Shown here in pieces: positions 33,843 to 41,520 of a stretch of DNA of 64,000 bases. The position numbers and the translations under genes are program-made. The stretch is taken from contig NZ_JAVDXI010000002.1 in the NCBI RefSeq assembly GCF_031457805.1, positions 372,001 through 436,000 on the forward strand, written 5' to 3'. Source of the DNA: Caulobacter sp031457805. GTDB taxonomy: Bacteria; Pseudomonadota; Alphaproteobacteria; Caulobacterales; Caulobacteraceae. How positions within the stretch are numbered: position 1 is the stretch's first letter; each line of letters starts with the position of its first letter. The notes beneath the pieces were generated by a model, which searched no databases, had not been told where the DNA came from, and worked only from the letters and a program-made list of their open reading frames with translations.

Positions 33843-35359
33843 GCCTCGATGCTCAGCATGTCGGGGTTGGCGGCGGCATAGTCCAAAGCATAGGCCAATT
33901 CTCCCGGGGCTTCGGCATGGACCGTCATCAGCGGTTCGCCCGCCGCGATCTCGTCTCCTAACCGGACGTGGAGTTCGACCCCCGCGGCCTTGTCATCCGG
34001 GGCGCCGGCTAGCTTGGCGAGCCGCGCGAGGGTGCGGTTGTTCATGGCCATGACACGGCCTGACCGCTGCGCCAAAAGCGGCCGGTTGACAACGGAACGT
34101 GGCGGCTCCCGCAGGCCGCCCTGAGCTTCGCAAATCCGCTGAAACTTCGCCCAGGCCTGTCCGTCCGTCAGGGTCTGCTCCGCCAGCCTCATCCCCTCGC
34201 CGAGATCGCAGCGGCCGGCCAGTTCCAGCGCCGCGCCGGCCAGCAGGCAGGTGCGCCGGCGCAGGTCCGACGGAGCTGAGGTGTCGCCGCGCAGGACGGC
34301 CAGGACATCGCGCGCCTCCAAGGCGGGACCGATGCCGCGACCGACCGGCTGACCGCCGTCGGTGCGGACGCAGCGGACCTCAACACCGCACACCCGCGCC
34401 ACATGGGTGAGGGCGTCCGCGATGGCGTCGGCGTCGTCATCGGAGCGAACCTTGGCCGTCGGCCCCACGGGAATGTCGAGCACTACATGGGTGGATCCGG
34501 CGGCGATCTTCTTTGAGAGCACGGAGGCCACCAACTGGCCTTCAGTATCGATGTCGAGCACCCGCTCCACCCGGATGAGCACGTCGTCGGCTGGGCTCAG
34601 CCGCATGGCGCCGCCCCAAGCCAGGCAACCGCCTTCCAGTTCGACCACCCTGCGCATGGCCGCCAGGTCGAGGTCGACGTTGGTCAGGGTCTCCATGGTG
34701 TCGGCCGTGCCGGCCGGAGAGGTGATGGCGCGGGACGATGTCTTCGGGATCACCAGTCCGTTCGCCGCGACAATGGCTACGATGATCGGCGTGGTGCGAT
34801 TGCCCGGCAACCCGCCCACCGAGTGCTTGTCGATCACGACCGGTGAATCCCAGGTGAGTTGCTCGCCGGCCCGCACCATGGCGCGGGTGAGATGGACGAC
34901 CTCGTCGCGATCCAGGGGCAAGGCCGAGCAGGCCGTCAGAAAGGCGGACAGATGGACGTCGTTGTAGCGGCCGGCGGCGATGTCGGAAATGATCTCAGCC
35001 ATTGAGGGAGCATCCAGGCGCTTGCCGTACACGCGCCGGCGAACGCTGGACATCGAGGTCAGGGCCGGCGGATGGCGGACGTGGATCTCCTCCCCGTCAG
35101 CGACGCCCAGTCGTTCCCAGGCCGCCTCGGAGAGCCCCGCCTCGTCGGTCTGCACCAGTTCGCCCCCGGTGACCTGGTAGAGGGTCGCCATCACCTCGCG
35201 GCCATGGGCCATCAGCAGCACCTGCGAGCGTGGGCCGTGGCCCTCTGACCGGCAGACCGGGCTGTCCTCACGCATCAGGACGATGGCGTCATGTTGTGAC
35301 AGCAGGCCCAACCGGCGCGCGGTGAGGGTGGGCAGGGGCGGCTGCGACCCGTCGGTCAC
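33839..35359 (-). CDS. thymidine/AMP phosphorylase family protein
   Basis: A 506-residue phosphorylase. The family core is VIDKHSVGGLPGNRTTPIIV (residues 176-195), with the phosphate site KTSSRAITSPAGTADTME and C-terminal domain (LARLAKLAGAPDDKAAGVEL). An added N-terminal domain of about 90 residues distinguishes it from plain thymidine phosphorylase and matches the archaeal AMP phosphorylases, which turn NMP and phosphate into base and ribose 1,5-bisphosphate. I choose GTG 35359, which overlaps the stop of the nuclease gene (GTGA), giving a length normal for the family. Between a nuclease and a PRPP-type enzyme it fits nucleotide turnover. Substrate needs testing. Confidence 0.88.
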   Translation of the reverse strand: MTDGSQPPLPTLTARRLGLLSQHDAIVLMREDSPVCRSEGHGPRSQVLLMAHGREVMATLYQVTGGELVQTDEAGLSEAAWERLGVADGEEIHVRHPPALTSMSSVRRRVYGKRLDAPSMAEIISDIAAGRYNDVHLSAFLTACSALPLDRDEVVHLTRAMVRAGEQLTWDSPVVIDKHSVGGLPGNRTTPIIVAIVAANGLVIPKTSSRAITSPAGTADTMETLTNVDLDLAAMRRVVELEGGCLAWGGAMRLSPADDVLIRVERVLDIDTEGQLVASVLSKKIAAGSTHVVLDIPVGPTAKVRSDDDADAIADALTHVARVCGVEVRCVRTDGGQPVGRGIGPALEARDVLAVLRGDTSAPSDLRRRTCLLAGAALELAGRCDLGEGMRLAEQTLTDGQAWAKFQRICEAQGGLREPPRSVVNRPLLAQRSGRVMAMNNRTLARLAKLAGAPDDKAAGVELHVRLGDEIAAGEPLMTVHAEAPGELAYALDYAAANPDMLSIEA

Positions 35360-36723
35360 GACAGAACCTGTTCGTCTCCCTCGGCCGGGATCACGCAGGG
35401 CCAGCCGAGTTCCTGCTCGATCCGTTCCTGCAGCGCCAACGAAGCGCCTGCCTCCCCGTGCACGATAAAGGTCTTTTTGGGCGGCCGCTCGAAGCCGCCA
35501 AGCCACCGCAGAATCTCATCGGCGTCGGCATGAGCCGAGAGCATGGGCAGATTATCGATCTCAGCGCGGACGGGAACGAAACCGCCATGAATCTTCACTT
35601 CCCGCGCGCCGTTGATGAGGGCCTCGCCGCGCGTGCCGGCGGCCTGGAAACCGGCGAACAGGATCGTGTTCTTGGGGTCTGGTCCGTAGGCCTTGATGTG
35701 GTGCAGAACGCGCCCCCCGGTGGCCATGCCGCTCGCCGAGATAATCACCTTGGGCATGCCATTGTGGCTGAGCGCTTTGGATTCCTCCACGTCCTGGACA
35801 TAGGTCGCTGAGGCCATCGCGGCTTGGCACTCATCAGGCGAGAGACGATGGTCGTGCGGGTGCCGTTCGAGCATGCCGCTGGCGTTGATGGCCATAGGAC
35901 TGTCGAGATAGACGGGCGTCAACGGCAGCCGGCCCGCCTGTTTAAGGCACCAGCAGAGATAAAGAAGCTCCTGAGCCCGACCGACCGCGAAGGCCGGGAT
36001 GATCACGGTCCCCCCTCGCGCCGTGGTCCGTTGGATGACCTCCAGAAGGGCTTCGGCCGGAGCGACCCGCGCGTGCTGTCGATCGCCATAGGTAGATTCC
36101 ACCAGCAGGTAGTCCGCCTGAGCCACGGGGGCTGGATCGTGCATCAGGGGGTCGTCGTAGCGGCCGATGTCGCCGGAAAAGACGAGAGTCTGGCCGCCCC
36201 AGCGCAGTTGAGCGGTCGCCGCCCCTAGAATGTGCCCGGCGCGGCGGAACAGCAGATTCGCGCCGTGTCCAAGGTCCGTCGGTGTGTCGAAGTCGATGGC
36301 GCGCAGCTGCTCCAGCGCGCGCAGCGCGTCGCGCTTGCCGTACAGCGGCAGGGCAGGCTTGTGCTTGGAGAAGCCGTGACGGTTGGCGAATTCCGCGTCG
36401 CTCTCCTGGATCTTAGCGCTATCCAGCAGCAGGAGTTCGCAGAGGTCGGCCGAGGCGCTCGTGCAGAAGATGGGTCCACGAAAGCCTTCGCGCACGAGCT
36501 TTGGCAGGTAGCCCGAATGATCGAGGTGCGCGTGAGTCAGCACGACCGCATCGATGCTGGCCGGGTCCACCGGAAACTCGGCCCAATTCTTCAGGCGTAA
36601 CGCCTTCAGACCCTGGAACAATCCGCAATCGAAGAGGATCTTGCGTCCGCCGAGCTGGAGCAGGTGGCGGGAGCCGGTGACCGTGCCCGCGCCTCCGAGA
36701 AATGTCAGACTGGCCTTCGACAT
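35356..36723 (-). CDS. metallo-beta-lactamase/beta-CASP ribonuclease
   Basis: A 455-residue nuclease of the CPSF73-like class. The zinc motif is His64-x-His66-x-Asp68-His69 (LTHAHLDHSGYLP), followed by GHILGAA, SGDIGRYDDPL and the beta-CASP part (ESTYGDRQH, IIPAFAVGRAQELLYL, ISASGMATGGRVLHH, HADADEILRW and IVHGEAGASLALQERI). All catalytic residues are present, so RNA cleavage is likely. It is the first gene of a three-gene overlapping operon with the phosphorylase and PRPP-like enzyme, and a perfect FNR/FixK box lies 65 bp before its ATG. I infer a role in RNA breakdown when oxygen is low. Confidence 0.92.
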   Translation of the reverse strand: MSKASLTFLGGAGTVTGSRHLLQLGGRKILFDCGLFQGLKALRLKNWAEFPVDPASIDAVVLTHAHLDHSGYLPKLVREGFRGPIFCTSASADLCELLLLDSAKIQESDAEFANRHGFSKHKPALPLYGKRDALRALEQLRAIDFDTPTDLGHGANLLFRRAGHILGAATAQLRWGGQTLVFSGDIGRYDDPLMHDPAPVAQADYLLVESTYGDRQHARVAPAEALLEVIQRTTARGGTVIIPAFAVGRAQELLYLCWCLKQAGRLPLTPVYLDSPMAINASGMLERHPHDHRLSPDECQAAMASATYVQDVEESKALSHNGMPKVIISASGMATGGRVLHHIKAYGPDPKNTILFAGFQAAGTRGEALINGAREVKIHGGFVPVRAEIDNLPMLSAHADADEILRWLGGFERPPKKTFIVHGEAGASLALQERIEQELGWPCVIPAEGDEQVLS

Positions 36724-36787
36724 GCATTCCTACTTCATCGGACGCGATCAACCTTCACCATAGGCTGGGGGGGCGGCGTCGCGCGCC

Positions 36788-36801
36788 TTGATGGAGATCA
36801 A
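36788..36801. promoter_or_regulatory. perfect FNR/FixK box before the nuclease operon
   Basis: TTGATGGAGATCAA is an exact match to the FNR/FixK dyad TTGAT-N4-ATCAA and is 65 bp before the ATG at 36723. It marks the three-gene operon 36723-32958 as a likely low-oxygen target of FixK. FixK itself is not encoded here and would be supplied by the host. Confidence 0.8.
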
Positions 36802-36910
36802 AGCCTGAGCATCAATCTGATTACTCTGTGGTTCTCTGCCTCCTCGATCGCGGCCACAGGGTTGTTGTCGCTAGCGGCTTGTTCCGGCGCCCGCTTAGAC
36901 GTTTTCCTAG

Positions 36911-38410
36911 TCATGAACTGCCTTGGTCAAGACCTGACGGCAGGCGGCCATCACCCGTCAGATGGAGGGGCGGTGCCGCCCTGGATCTCGTGGGCCCGAC
37001 TTGGCTGCGCTGGCGTATACGCCAGCTTTCAGCGACGCTCGCAGGGTCACCCAATCTGCCGGCCGCGACAAATCGTTCCCACCATGTCGATGGGCTGATC
37101 GCCACGGGCGCAAGTCGCCCTCCGACGTTGAGGGCGTCGATCGCCGCCACTATGCCGCCGCCGGTGATCCTGGCACGGGCGAACCGGTCGGCGTCGACCG
37201 CGAGATAGTGGCTTAGAAGTTGGTCACGGAACTCAGTAATGGCTTTGCGACCACGGCTCGTGTCGCTTTCGATCGAAAGATCACACTCTGTATCGACGCC
37301 TTCGGACCGATTATTCAGATTGGCCGAGCCGACCCTTACGATACGATCGTCAAACACCCCCACTTTGGAGTGGACGATGATCGGCGTGCCGCCCGAGGTC
37401 TTCGGCGACAGGGCGCGGAATCGATCGGATCGGTCCGCGGTCCGCAGATGGCGGATGAGCGGATTGCGCGCGTAGTCCATCGTCAGGTGGTCAAACCAGC
37501 TGGGCGCTCGACCACTCACCAGCAGGACAACCTCAGGACCGTCAGGCTCAAGAAGGCGCGAAGCCAGGGCGTCAGCCACGCGATGGCAAGTGAAGTACTG
37601 GTTTTCGAGATAGATAGTTTGTCGCGCGCTTGCGATGCACGCCAAGGTCAGCTGCCGGATTTCGTCCACTAGCGGCCGGCCGCGCCACGCAGGCTGCGTT
37701 CGCGCGATCGCCACCTGGACGCCTGACAACTGCACAGTCGCACAGCTGGGCCAAGGATCGGCTAGAACGGGCTGCGGACTTGCGAGCTGTTCTCCCGTCG
37801 CAGCTGTCCACCGGTGGCGGAAAAGCTCCCCCAACGCGCTTGCTGCCTGGTCGTCCACCATCATCATCACCTCGTGACGCGCTGGGTGGTGATCCTGGCT
37901 CGGGAGTATGCGGCGGGGCTCGACATGGCGATGGGCTTGGGAGTCCCACCGGTCCGTGACGATGTCGCCGCCGCCGCAAAACGCCACCCGGTCGTCAATC
38001 ACGACCACCTTTTGATGGTGGCAGGCCCCGAACGGTACGTCGTGCGCCTCGCGAAAGTTCACCCGGGTTTTGGCGAACCGGCGCTTGGCGCGGTGCCCAC
38101 GGATATCCTGATGTCCCATTGACCCGAACGGAGACTTCCAGACGAGAATGCGGATATCGATCTCGGGCTTGGCCCGGCAAAGCTCAACGAGAACCCGACC
38201 GACTTCGTCGGGATCATCCGGCCCTTCCTTTCCGTCGGGCACCAGGCGGGTGCGAGGGTCGAACGCCCAGCCGAGGATATGGACCGAGCGCTCGGCCGCC
38301 AGCAGGGCCGCATGCAGCGCAGCGTAGTAGGGCTCATTGTCTACCAAGAGGGCTACGCGCTGTGACGCTTCTATCCGCCAACAGGTGTTGCCCGGGACTA
38401 GCACGGTCAT
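36911..38410 (-). CDS. phospholipase D-like protein (two HKD motifs)
   Basis: A 499-residue phosphodiesterase. Motif 1 is His132-x-Lys134 in ACHHQKVVVIDDRVAFCGG, motif 2 is His347-x-Lys349 in VHSKVGVFDDRIVRVGSANL, both with the downstream Asp and Gly/Asn/Ser, so the two-site catalytic pair is complete. No signal peptide is clear. Residues beyond about 440 are low-complexity and basic and may come from a shortened or altered C-terminus; longer relatives carry a membrane domain there. It may make phosphatidic acid or cardiolipin-like lipids. It is the rightmost cargo gene of the island. Confidence 0.85.
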   Translation of the reverse strand: MTVLVPGNTCWRIEASQRVALLVDNEPYYAALHAALLAAERSVHILGWAFDPRTRLVPDGKEGPDDPDEVGRVLVELCRAKPEIDIRILVWKSPFGSMGHQDIRGHRAKRRFAKTRVNFREAHDVPFGACHHQKVVVIDDRVAFCGGGDIVTDRWDSQAHRHVEPRRILPSQDHHPARHEVMMMVDDQAASALGELFRHRWTAATGEQLASPQPVLADPWPSCATVQLSGVQVAIARTQPAWRGRPLVDEIRQLTLACIASARQTIYLENQYFTCHRVADALASRLLEPDGPEVVLLVSGRAPSWFDHLTMDYARNPLIRHLRTADRSDRFRALSPKTSGGTPIIVHSKVGVFDDRIVRVGSANLNNRSEGVDTECDLSIESDTSRGRKAITEFRDQLLSHYLAVDADRFARARITGGGIVAAIDALNVGGRLAPVAISPSTWWERFVAAGRLGDPASVAESWRIRQRSQVGPTRSRAAPPLHLTGDGRLPSGLDQGSS

Positions 38411-39281
38411 GCGATGCGACCGCCGGCTTGGTGTGACGACCTATCCATTGTCAGTGCGAGTGCAGATCGAGATAGCCGGCCATGGCTCAGGGAGGCCCAC
38501 TGGCGTTTGCCGATAGTTGTCGGTCTGCGCCGCCTCGAGCTCGGCGTAGAAGATTCGTTTCATCGCAGATATCTCGGAGGTCAACTTGCCTCCGACCTCG
38601 TCGCCTCGGGTATCTAAGCGGAAGGCTGAGTCTGAAACTTTGCTCTCAAAGCGATGCGCGTCAACCAGTGTTCGACCCGTCGGTCGCTAACTCAAATTGC
38701 ATCGTCGTCCTGGCCCGAGCATCAAACGCTTTGGCTTCATCAGTGACAATGGGCTACGGCGACCAAGCTTGGACGCGCCCGCAACTCCCCCGAGCCCCCT
38801 GATCAGTTGCGCGATGGGTGTGATTGAATCGAATCACGGGGTCGAACTTCCGTCGACGGGCATCTTGCGACTGCTGACCGGGATCGCCGCGATCTCATGA
38901 CGGCCACCATGGATACGCCAGCTGAGGCGGCGTCATCCCGGCTCTGCTTCCACGCCCAGGCCGTGATTGATCGGATCATCCCAAAAAGCCAGGTATCAAG
39001 GGCTCGGGCCGATCATCTTGCGAGGCGTCGAAGTCGCTCACGGGGCAAGAGCGTTCTCGCCAATCCGTTCAGCGTAGACCCGCCCGCCGCATAACACCGC
39101 GTCGCAGTGAAATCGGCGCACCACGACGGTGAGCCGAACAGGCTTGGCAATCGCAGGTCTAGGACAGTGATTCCTGAGCGGTCAGGCCCGATCGGAGTTC
39201 TGGAAAATGGGACCGCAAATGGGGCCGACCATTTCTGACGCTCCATTAGTTCAGTAAATTCAAGGTTATAATTGGGGGTGG
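38411..39281. other. 870-bp gene-free stretch at the right end of the island
   Basis: I see no credible gene. Structures present: a 7-bp stem TCGGAGG (38574-38580) with CCTCCGA (38589-38595); an inverted pair GTGATT-N6-AATCAC (38820-38837); and the two integrase-type repeats at 39204-39227. Short frames on both strands lack starts or domain-like text. It may be decayed island DNA. Confidence 0.45.
39204..39227 (+). repeat. two integrase-type repeats near the right island end
   Basis: AAAATGGGACCG (39204-39215) and AAATGGGGCCG (39217-39227) resemble the four AAAGTGGGGCC repeats before the integrase gene at 19122-19230 and have the same orientation. They lie about 55 bp from the tRNA-Ser attachment site. 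Probable integrase arm sites. Confidence 0.55.
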
Positions 39282-39295
39282 TGGCGGTGAGAGAG
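39281..39295 (+). repeat. attachment-site copy at tRNA-Ser, right end of island
   Basis: GTGGCGGTGAGAGAG overlaps the 3' acceptor end of the tRNA-Ser gene and repeats exactly at 18967-18981. The tRNA remains intact, as is usual when an element brings its own copy of the 3' end. Confidence 0.75.
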
Positions 39296-39371
39296 GGATT
39301 CGAACCCTCGATAGAGTTTCCCCTATACACGCGTTCCAGGCGTGCGCCTTCAACCACTCGGCCACCTCACC
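39282..39371 (-). tRNA. tRNA-Ser(GGA)
   Basis: 90 nt with encoded CCA (39284-39282). The acceptor stem is GGTGAGG with TCTCACC plus discriminator G; the D-arm GGCCGAGTGGTTGAAGGC, anticodon stem CACGC-CTGGAAC-GCGTG with anticodon GGA, a long variable arm typical of serine (TATAGGGGAAACTCTAT), and T-arm GAGGGTTCGAATCCCTC are all formed. Its 3' end is the integration site of the neighbouring island. Confidence 0.97.
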
Positions 39372-39525
39372 AGCGCACTCGGGTCGGGGGTGGTTGAGAC
39401 CCCCGGCGCGGGAAGGCGCGCAATATACTCAGGGGCTCGCCGGTAGCAAGCACGTTGCGGGATGAAACCGTCGACGACCGCGCCTATATCTGCGCCAAAG
39501 CGTTTTCCGCCGCGAAAGGCCTGCC

Positions 39526-40191
39526 ATGCTGTCGCTCCAAAAGACCCTCGACTTGCCCTCCGCCGACGCCGCCCTGCCCGGCCGCGCAGCGCCGATCCCG
39601 ACGGCGGAGACCCATTTCATCAACGGTCACGCGCTGAAGGGTCCTTATCCCGAGGGTCTGGAGACGGCGATCTTCGCCATGGGCTGTTTCTGGGGCGTCG
39701 AACGCGTGTTCTGGAAGGTTCCGGGCGTCTACGTGACCGCCGCAGGCTACGCGGCCGGAATCACGCCCAACCCGACCTATGAAGAGGTCTGCACGGGTCG
39801 CACGGGCCACACCGAGGTGGTGCTGGTCGTGTTCGACCCGAAGGTCGTCACCTATGAGGCGCTGCTGAAGACCTTCTGGGAAAACCATGACCCGACCCAG
39901 GGCATGCGCCAGGGCAACGACATCGGCACCCAGTACCGCTCGGGCCTCTACGTGACCAGCGACGCGCAAGCCAGCGCCGCCGCCGAGTCGAAGGCCGCCT
40001 ACCAGCAGGCTCTCTCGGCCCGCGGGCTTGGAACCATCACGACCGAGATCGCCCCGGCCGGGCCGTTCTATTTCGCCGAGGACTATCACCAGCAGTACTT
40101 GGCCAAGAACCCGAACGGCTATTGCGGCATCGGCGGCACAGGCGTGGTCTGCCCGATCGGCTTGGGAGTCCCTGGGGGCGTCGAGGGCTGA
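39526..40191 (+). CDS. msrA: peptide methionine sulfoxide reductase MsrA
   Basis: A 221-residue repair enzyme that reduces methionine-S-sulfoxide. The active site is Cys54 in AMGCFWGVER, with the family segments YAAGITPNPTYEEVCTGRTG, HTEVVLVVFDP, WENHDPTQGMRQGNDIGTQY and FAEDYHQQYL. Two C-terminal cysteines (GYCGIGGTGVVCP) can resolve the disulfide. No signal peptide, so cytoplasmic. Its stop TGA shares its A with the ATG of the next gene, indicating coupled translation. Confidence 0.96.
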   Translation: MLSLQKTLDLPSADAALPGRAAPIPTAETHFINGHALKGPYPEGLETAIFAMGCFWGVERVFWKVPGVYVTAAGYAAGITPNPTYEEVCTGRTGHTEVVLVVFDPKVVTYEALLKTFWENHDPTQGMRQGNDIGTQYRSGLYVTSDAQASAAAESKAAYQQALSARGLGTITTEIAPAGPFYFAEDYHQQYLAKNPNGYCGIGGTGVVCPIGLGVPGGVEG

Positions 40192-40535
40192 TGACGCCGG
40201 AGGCGTTCGACAAGGCGTGCCTGGCCCTGCCAGGCGCGACGCTCTCGATCCAGTGGGGCGACGACCACGTCTTCAAGGTCGCCGACAAGATGTTCGCCGT
40301 CCGCGCAGCAGCCGGCGACAGCTTCTCGTTCAAGGCGTCTGACGTGGCTTTTGAGGTGCTGACCGAGTCGGGCCGGGCCAAGCCCGCGCCCTACCTTGCG
40401 CGCGCGCGATGGGTCTGGTTCGCCGAGATGAGCGGCGAGGACGAGGCGGAGGTGACCGACTGGCTGGCGACCGCCCACGCCCTCGTTGCGGCCAAGCTCC
40501 CGCGCAAGGCCAGGACCGCCCTCGGGATCATCTAG
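40191..40535 (+). CDS. MmcQ/YjbR-family protein
   Basis: A 114-residue single-domain protein: MTPEAFDKACLALPGATLSI, QWGDDHVFKVADKMFAV, SFKASDVAFEVLTESGRAKP and APYLARARWVWF fit the MmcQ/YjbR (DUF419) fold, thought to bind DNA but without a firm function. It begins at ATG 40191, overlapping the msrA stop by one base; the frame is open earlier only across msrA. Its end overlaps the convergent TetR gene by 8 bp. Confidence 0.85.
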   Translation: MTPEAFDKACLALPGATLSIQWGDDHVFKVADKMFAVRAAAGDSFSFKASDVAFEVLTESGRAKPAPYLARARWVWFAEMSGEDEAEVTDWLATAHALVAAKLPRKARTALGII

Positions 40536-41160
40536 GTCTCGCCAGCCCCGACAGAGCGGTTGTCTCGATGGCCTCAAGCAGGCGCTCGTTCGTCAGGCCC
40601 GGCGTCGTGGGCGTCCATTTGGTCAGCCAGATCAGCATGCCGACCAGCAACTGAACGACCAGGCGCGGCTCACAGGGCGCGATGGTGCCGTCATCCATCC
40701 CCTCTTCCAGAAATCGCTCCAGCTTGCGCGCCAGCCGCCCGGTCCAACTGTCGATGGCCCGCTGCTGCGCCGCGTCGAGATAGGAGTGGTCGCCGAAATA
40801 GAGCTGCGGGCCATTGACGACCCCGTCTTCAAGCAGGGCGCGCAGGAACCGTCGCAGCTTGCATAACCCCGTGCCGCCGTCCGCCTCGATCGCGATCAGG
40901 ATGGCTTCAAAGCGCTCGAGAGAGCGCTGGTGGCCCGCATAGGCCAGGGCCTGCTTATTGGGAAAATAGTAGTAGAGCGCCGCGTCGCGCAGATCGAGCG
41001 CGGCGGCGATGTCCGTCATGGTGGCGGCGGCGAAACCCTTGGTGTTGATGATCTCGATGGCCGCGCGGAGGATCGCCTCGCGCTTCTTCATCGACTTCTG
41101 GCTCTGCGCCAAGGGCCTGGCCTCTTCGGTCAGGACACCAGGGTCTGCGCCCTTCGACAA
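40528..41160 (-). CDS. TetR-family transcriptional regulator
   Basis: A 210-residue repressor. The helix-turn-helix is KKREAILRAAIEIINTKGFA, AATMTDIAAALDLRDAALYY and YFPNKQALAYAG (residues 25-72); the rest is the helical effector domain. It is divergent from a TonB-dependent receptor at 41521, and a perfect 8-bp-arm palindrome lies between them (41252-41271), so it probably controls itself and the receptor. Ligand unknown; TetR proteins paired with receptors often sense fatty acids or small hydrophobic compounds. Confidence 0.92.
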   Translation of the reverse strand: MSKGADPGVLTEEARPLAQSQKSMKKREAILRAAIEIINTKGFAAATMTDIAAALDLRDAALYYYFPNKQALAYAGHQRSLERFEAILIAIEADGGTGLCKLRRFLRALLEDGVVNGPQLYFGDHSYLDAAQQRAIDSWTGRLARKLERFLEEGMDDGTIAPCEPRLVVQLLVGMLIWLTKWTPTTPGLTNERLLEAIETTALSGLARPR

Positions 41161-41520
41161 CGGCGATCTCCTCCGCGACGCTGTCGGTTCTGCGCCGCAC
41201 GAACGTCGATATGCAAACTCCGCCGTAACGCGCCGTCAATCAATCGGATAAATTCTAACTTGCGTTAGAATATCGAGACCATGTTAAGTTCGGATCTGCA
41301 ACGCTCGGGATGCAAGCCCGCGCGTGCTGGGGCGATAACATGACGCAAAGCGTCTTCATCCACGGCCAGGCCAAGGCGACCGTCTCGAACGGTCCGTCTG
41401 GCCGCTGCGGATCGCCCTTCCCCAACGTCAACACGTCCGCTCTTCCCCAAAAGAAATCCGCAGTTGCTCGAGGCGGATCGGGAAGTCGCGCGGCCGATAA
41501 TAAAAATCAGGGAGTATCTC
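41161..41520. promoter_or_regulatory. divergent control region with TetR-type palindrome at 41252-41271
   Basis: ATTCTAAC (41252-41259) and GTTAGAAT (41264-41271) are perfect inverted arms around TTGC, a typical TetR operator. It lies 92 bp before the TetR start and about 250 bp before the receptor start. The rest of the 360-bp interval has no supported gene. Confidence 0.7.

Larger units (their letters stand above)
18967..39295. mobile_element. integrative mobilisable genomic island at tRNA-Ser(GGA)
   Basis: The interval is bounded by a 15-bp direct repeat (18967-18981 and 39281-39295), the right copy being the 3' end of tRNA-Ser. Just inside the left end lies a tyrosine integrase gene. Further features are an oriT-like site, relaxase TraA and TraC/TraD, but no coupling protein or type IV secretion genes, which defines a mobilisable rather than self-transmissible element. 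The cargo from 28310 to 38410 looks like a stress/low-oxygen block. Repeats of AAAGTGGGGCC type lie inside both ends. Boundaries are inferred from the repeat. Confidence 0.75.

Noticed and set aside
38820..38837. FNR-type box GTGATT-N6-AATCAC
   Set aside because: The arms and spacing do not fit TTGAT-N4-ATCAA and no gene start follows; noted only as an inverted pair.
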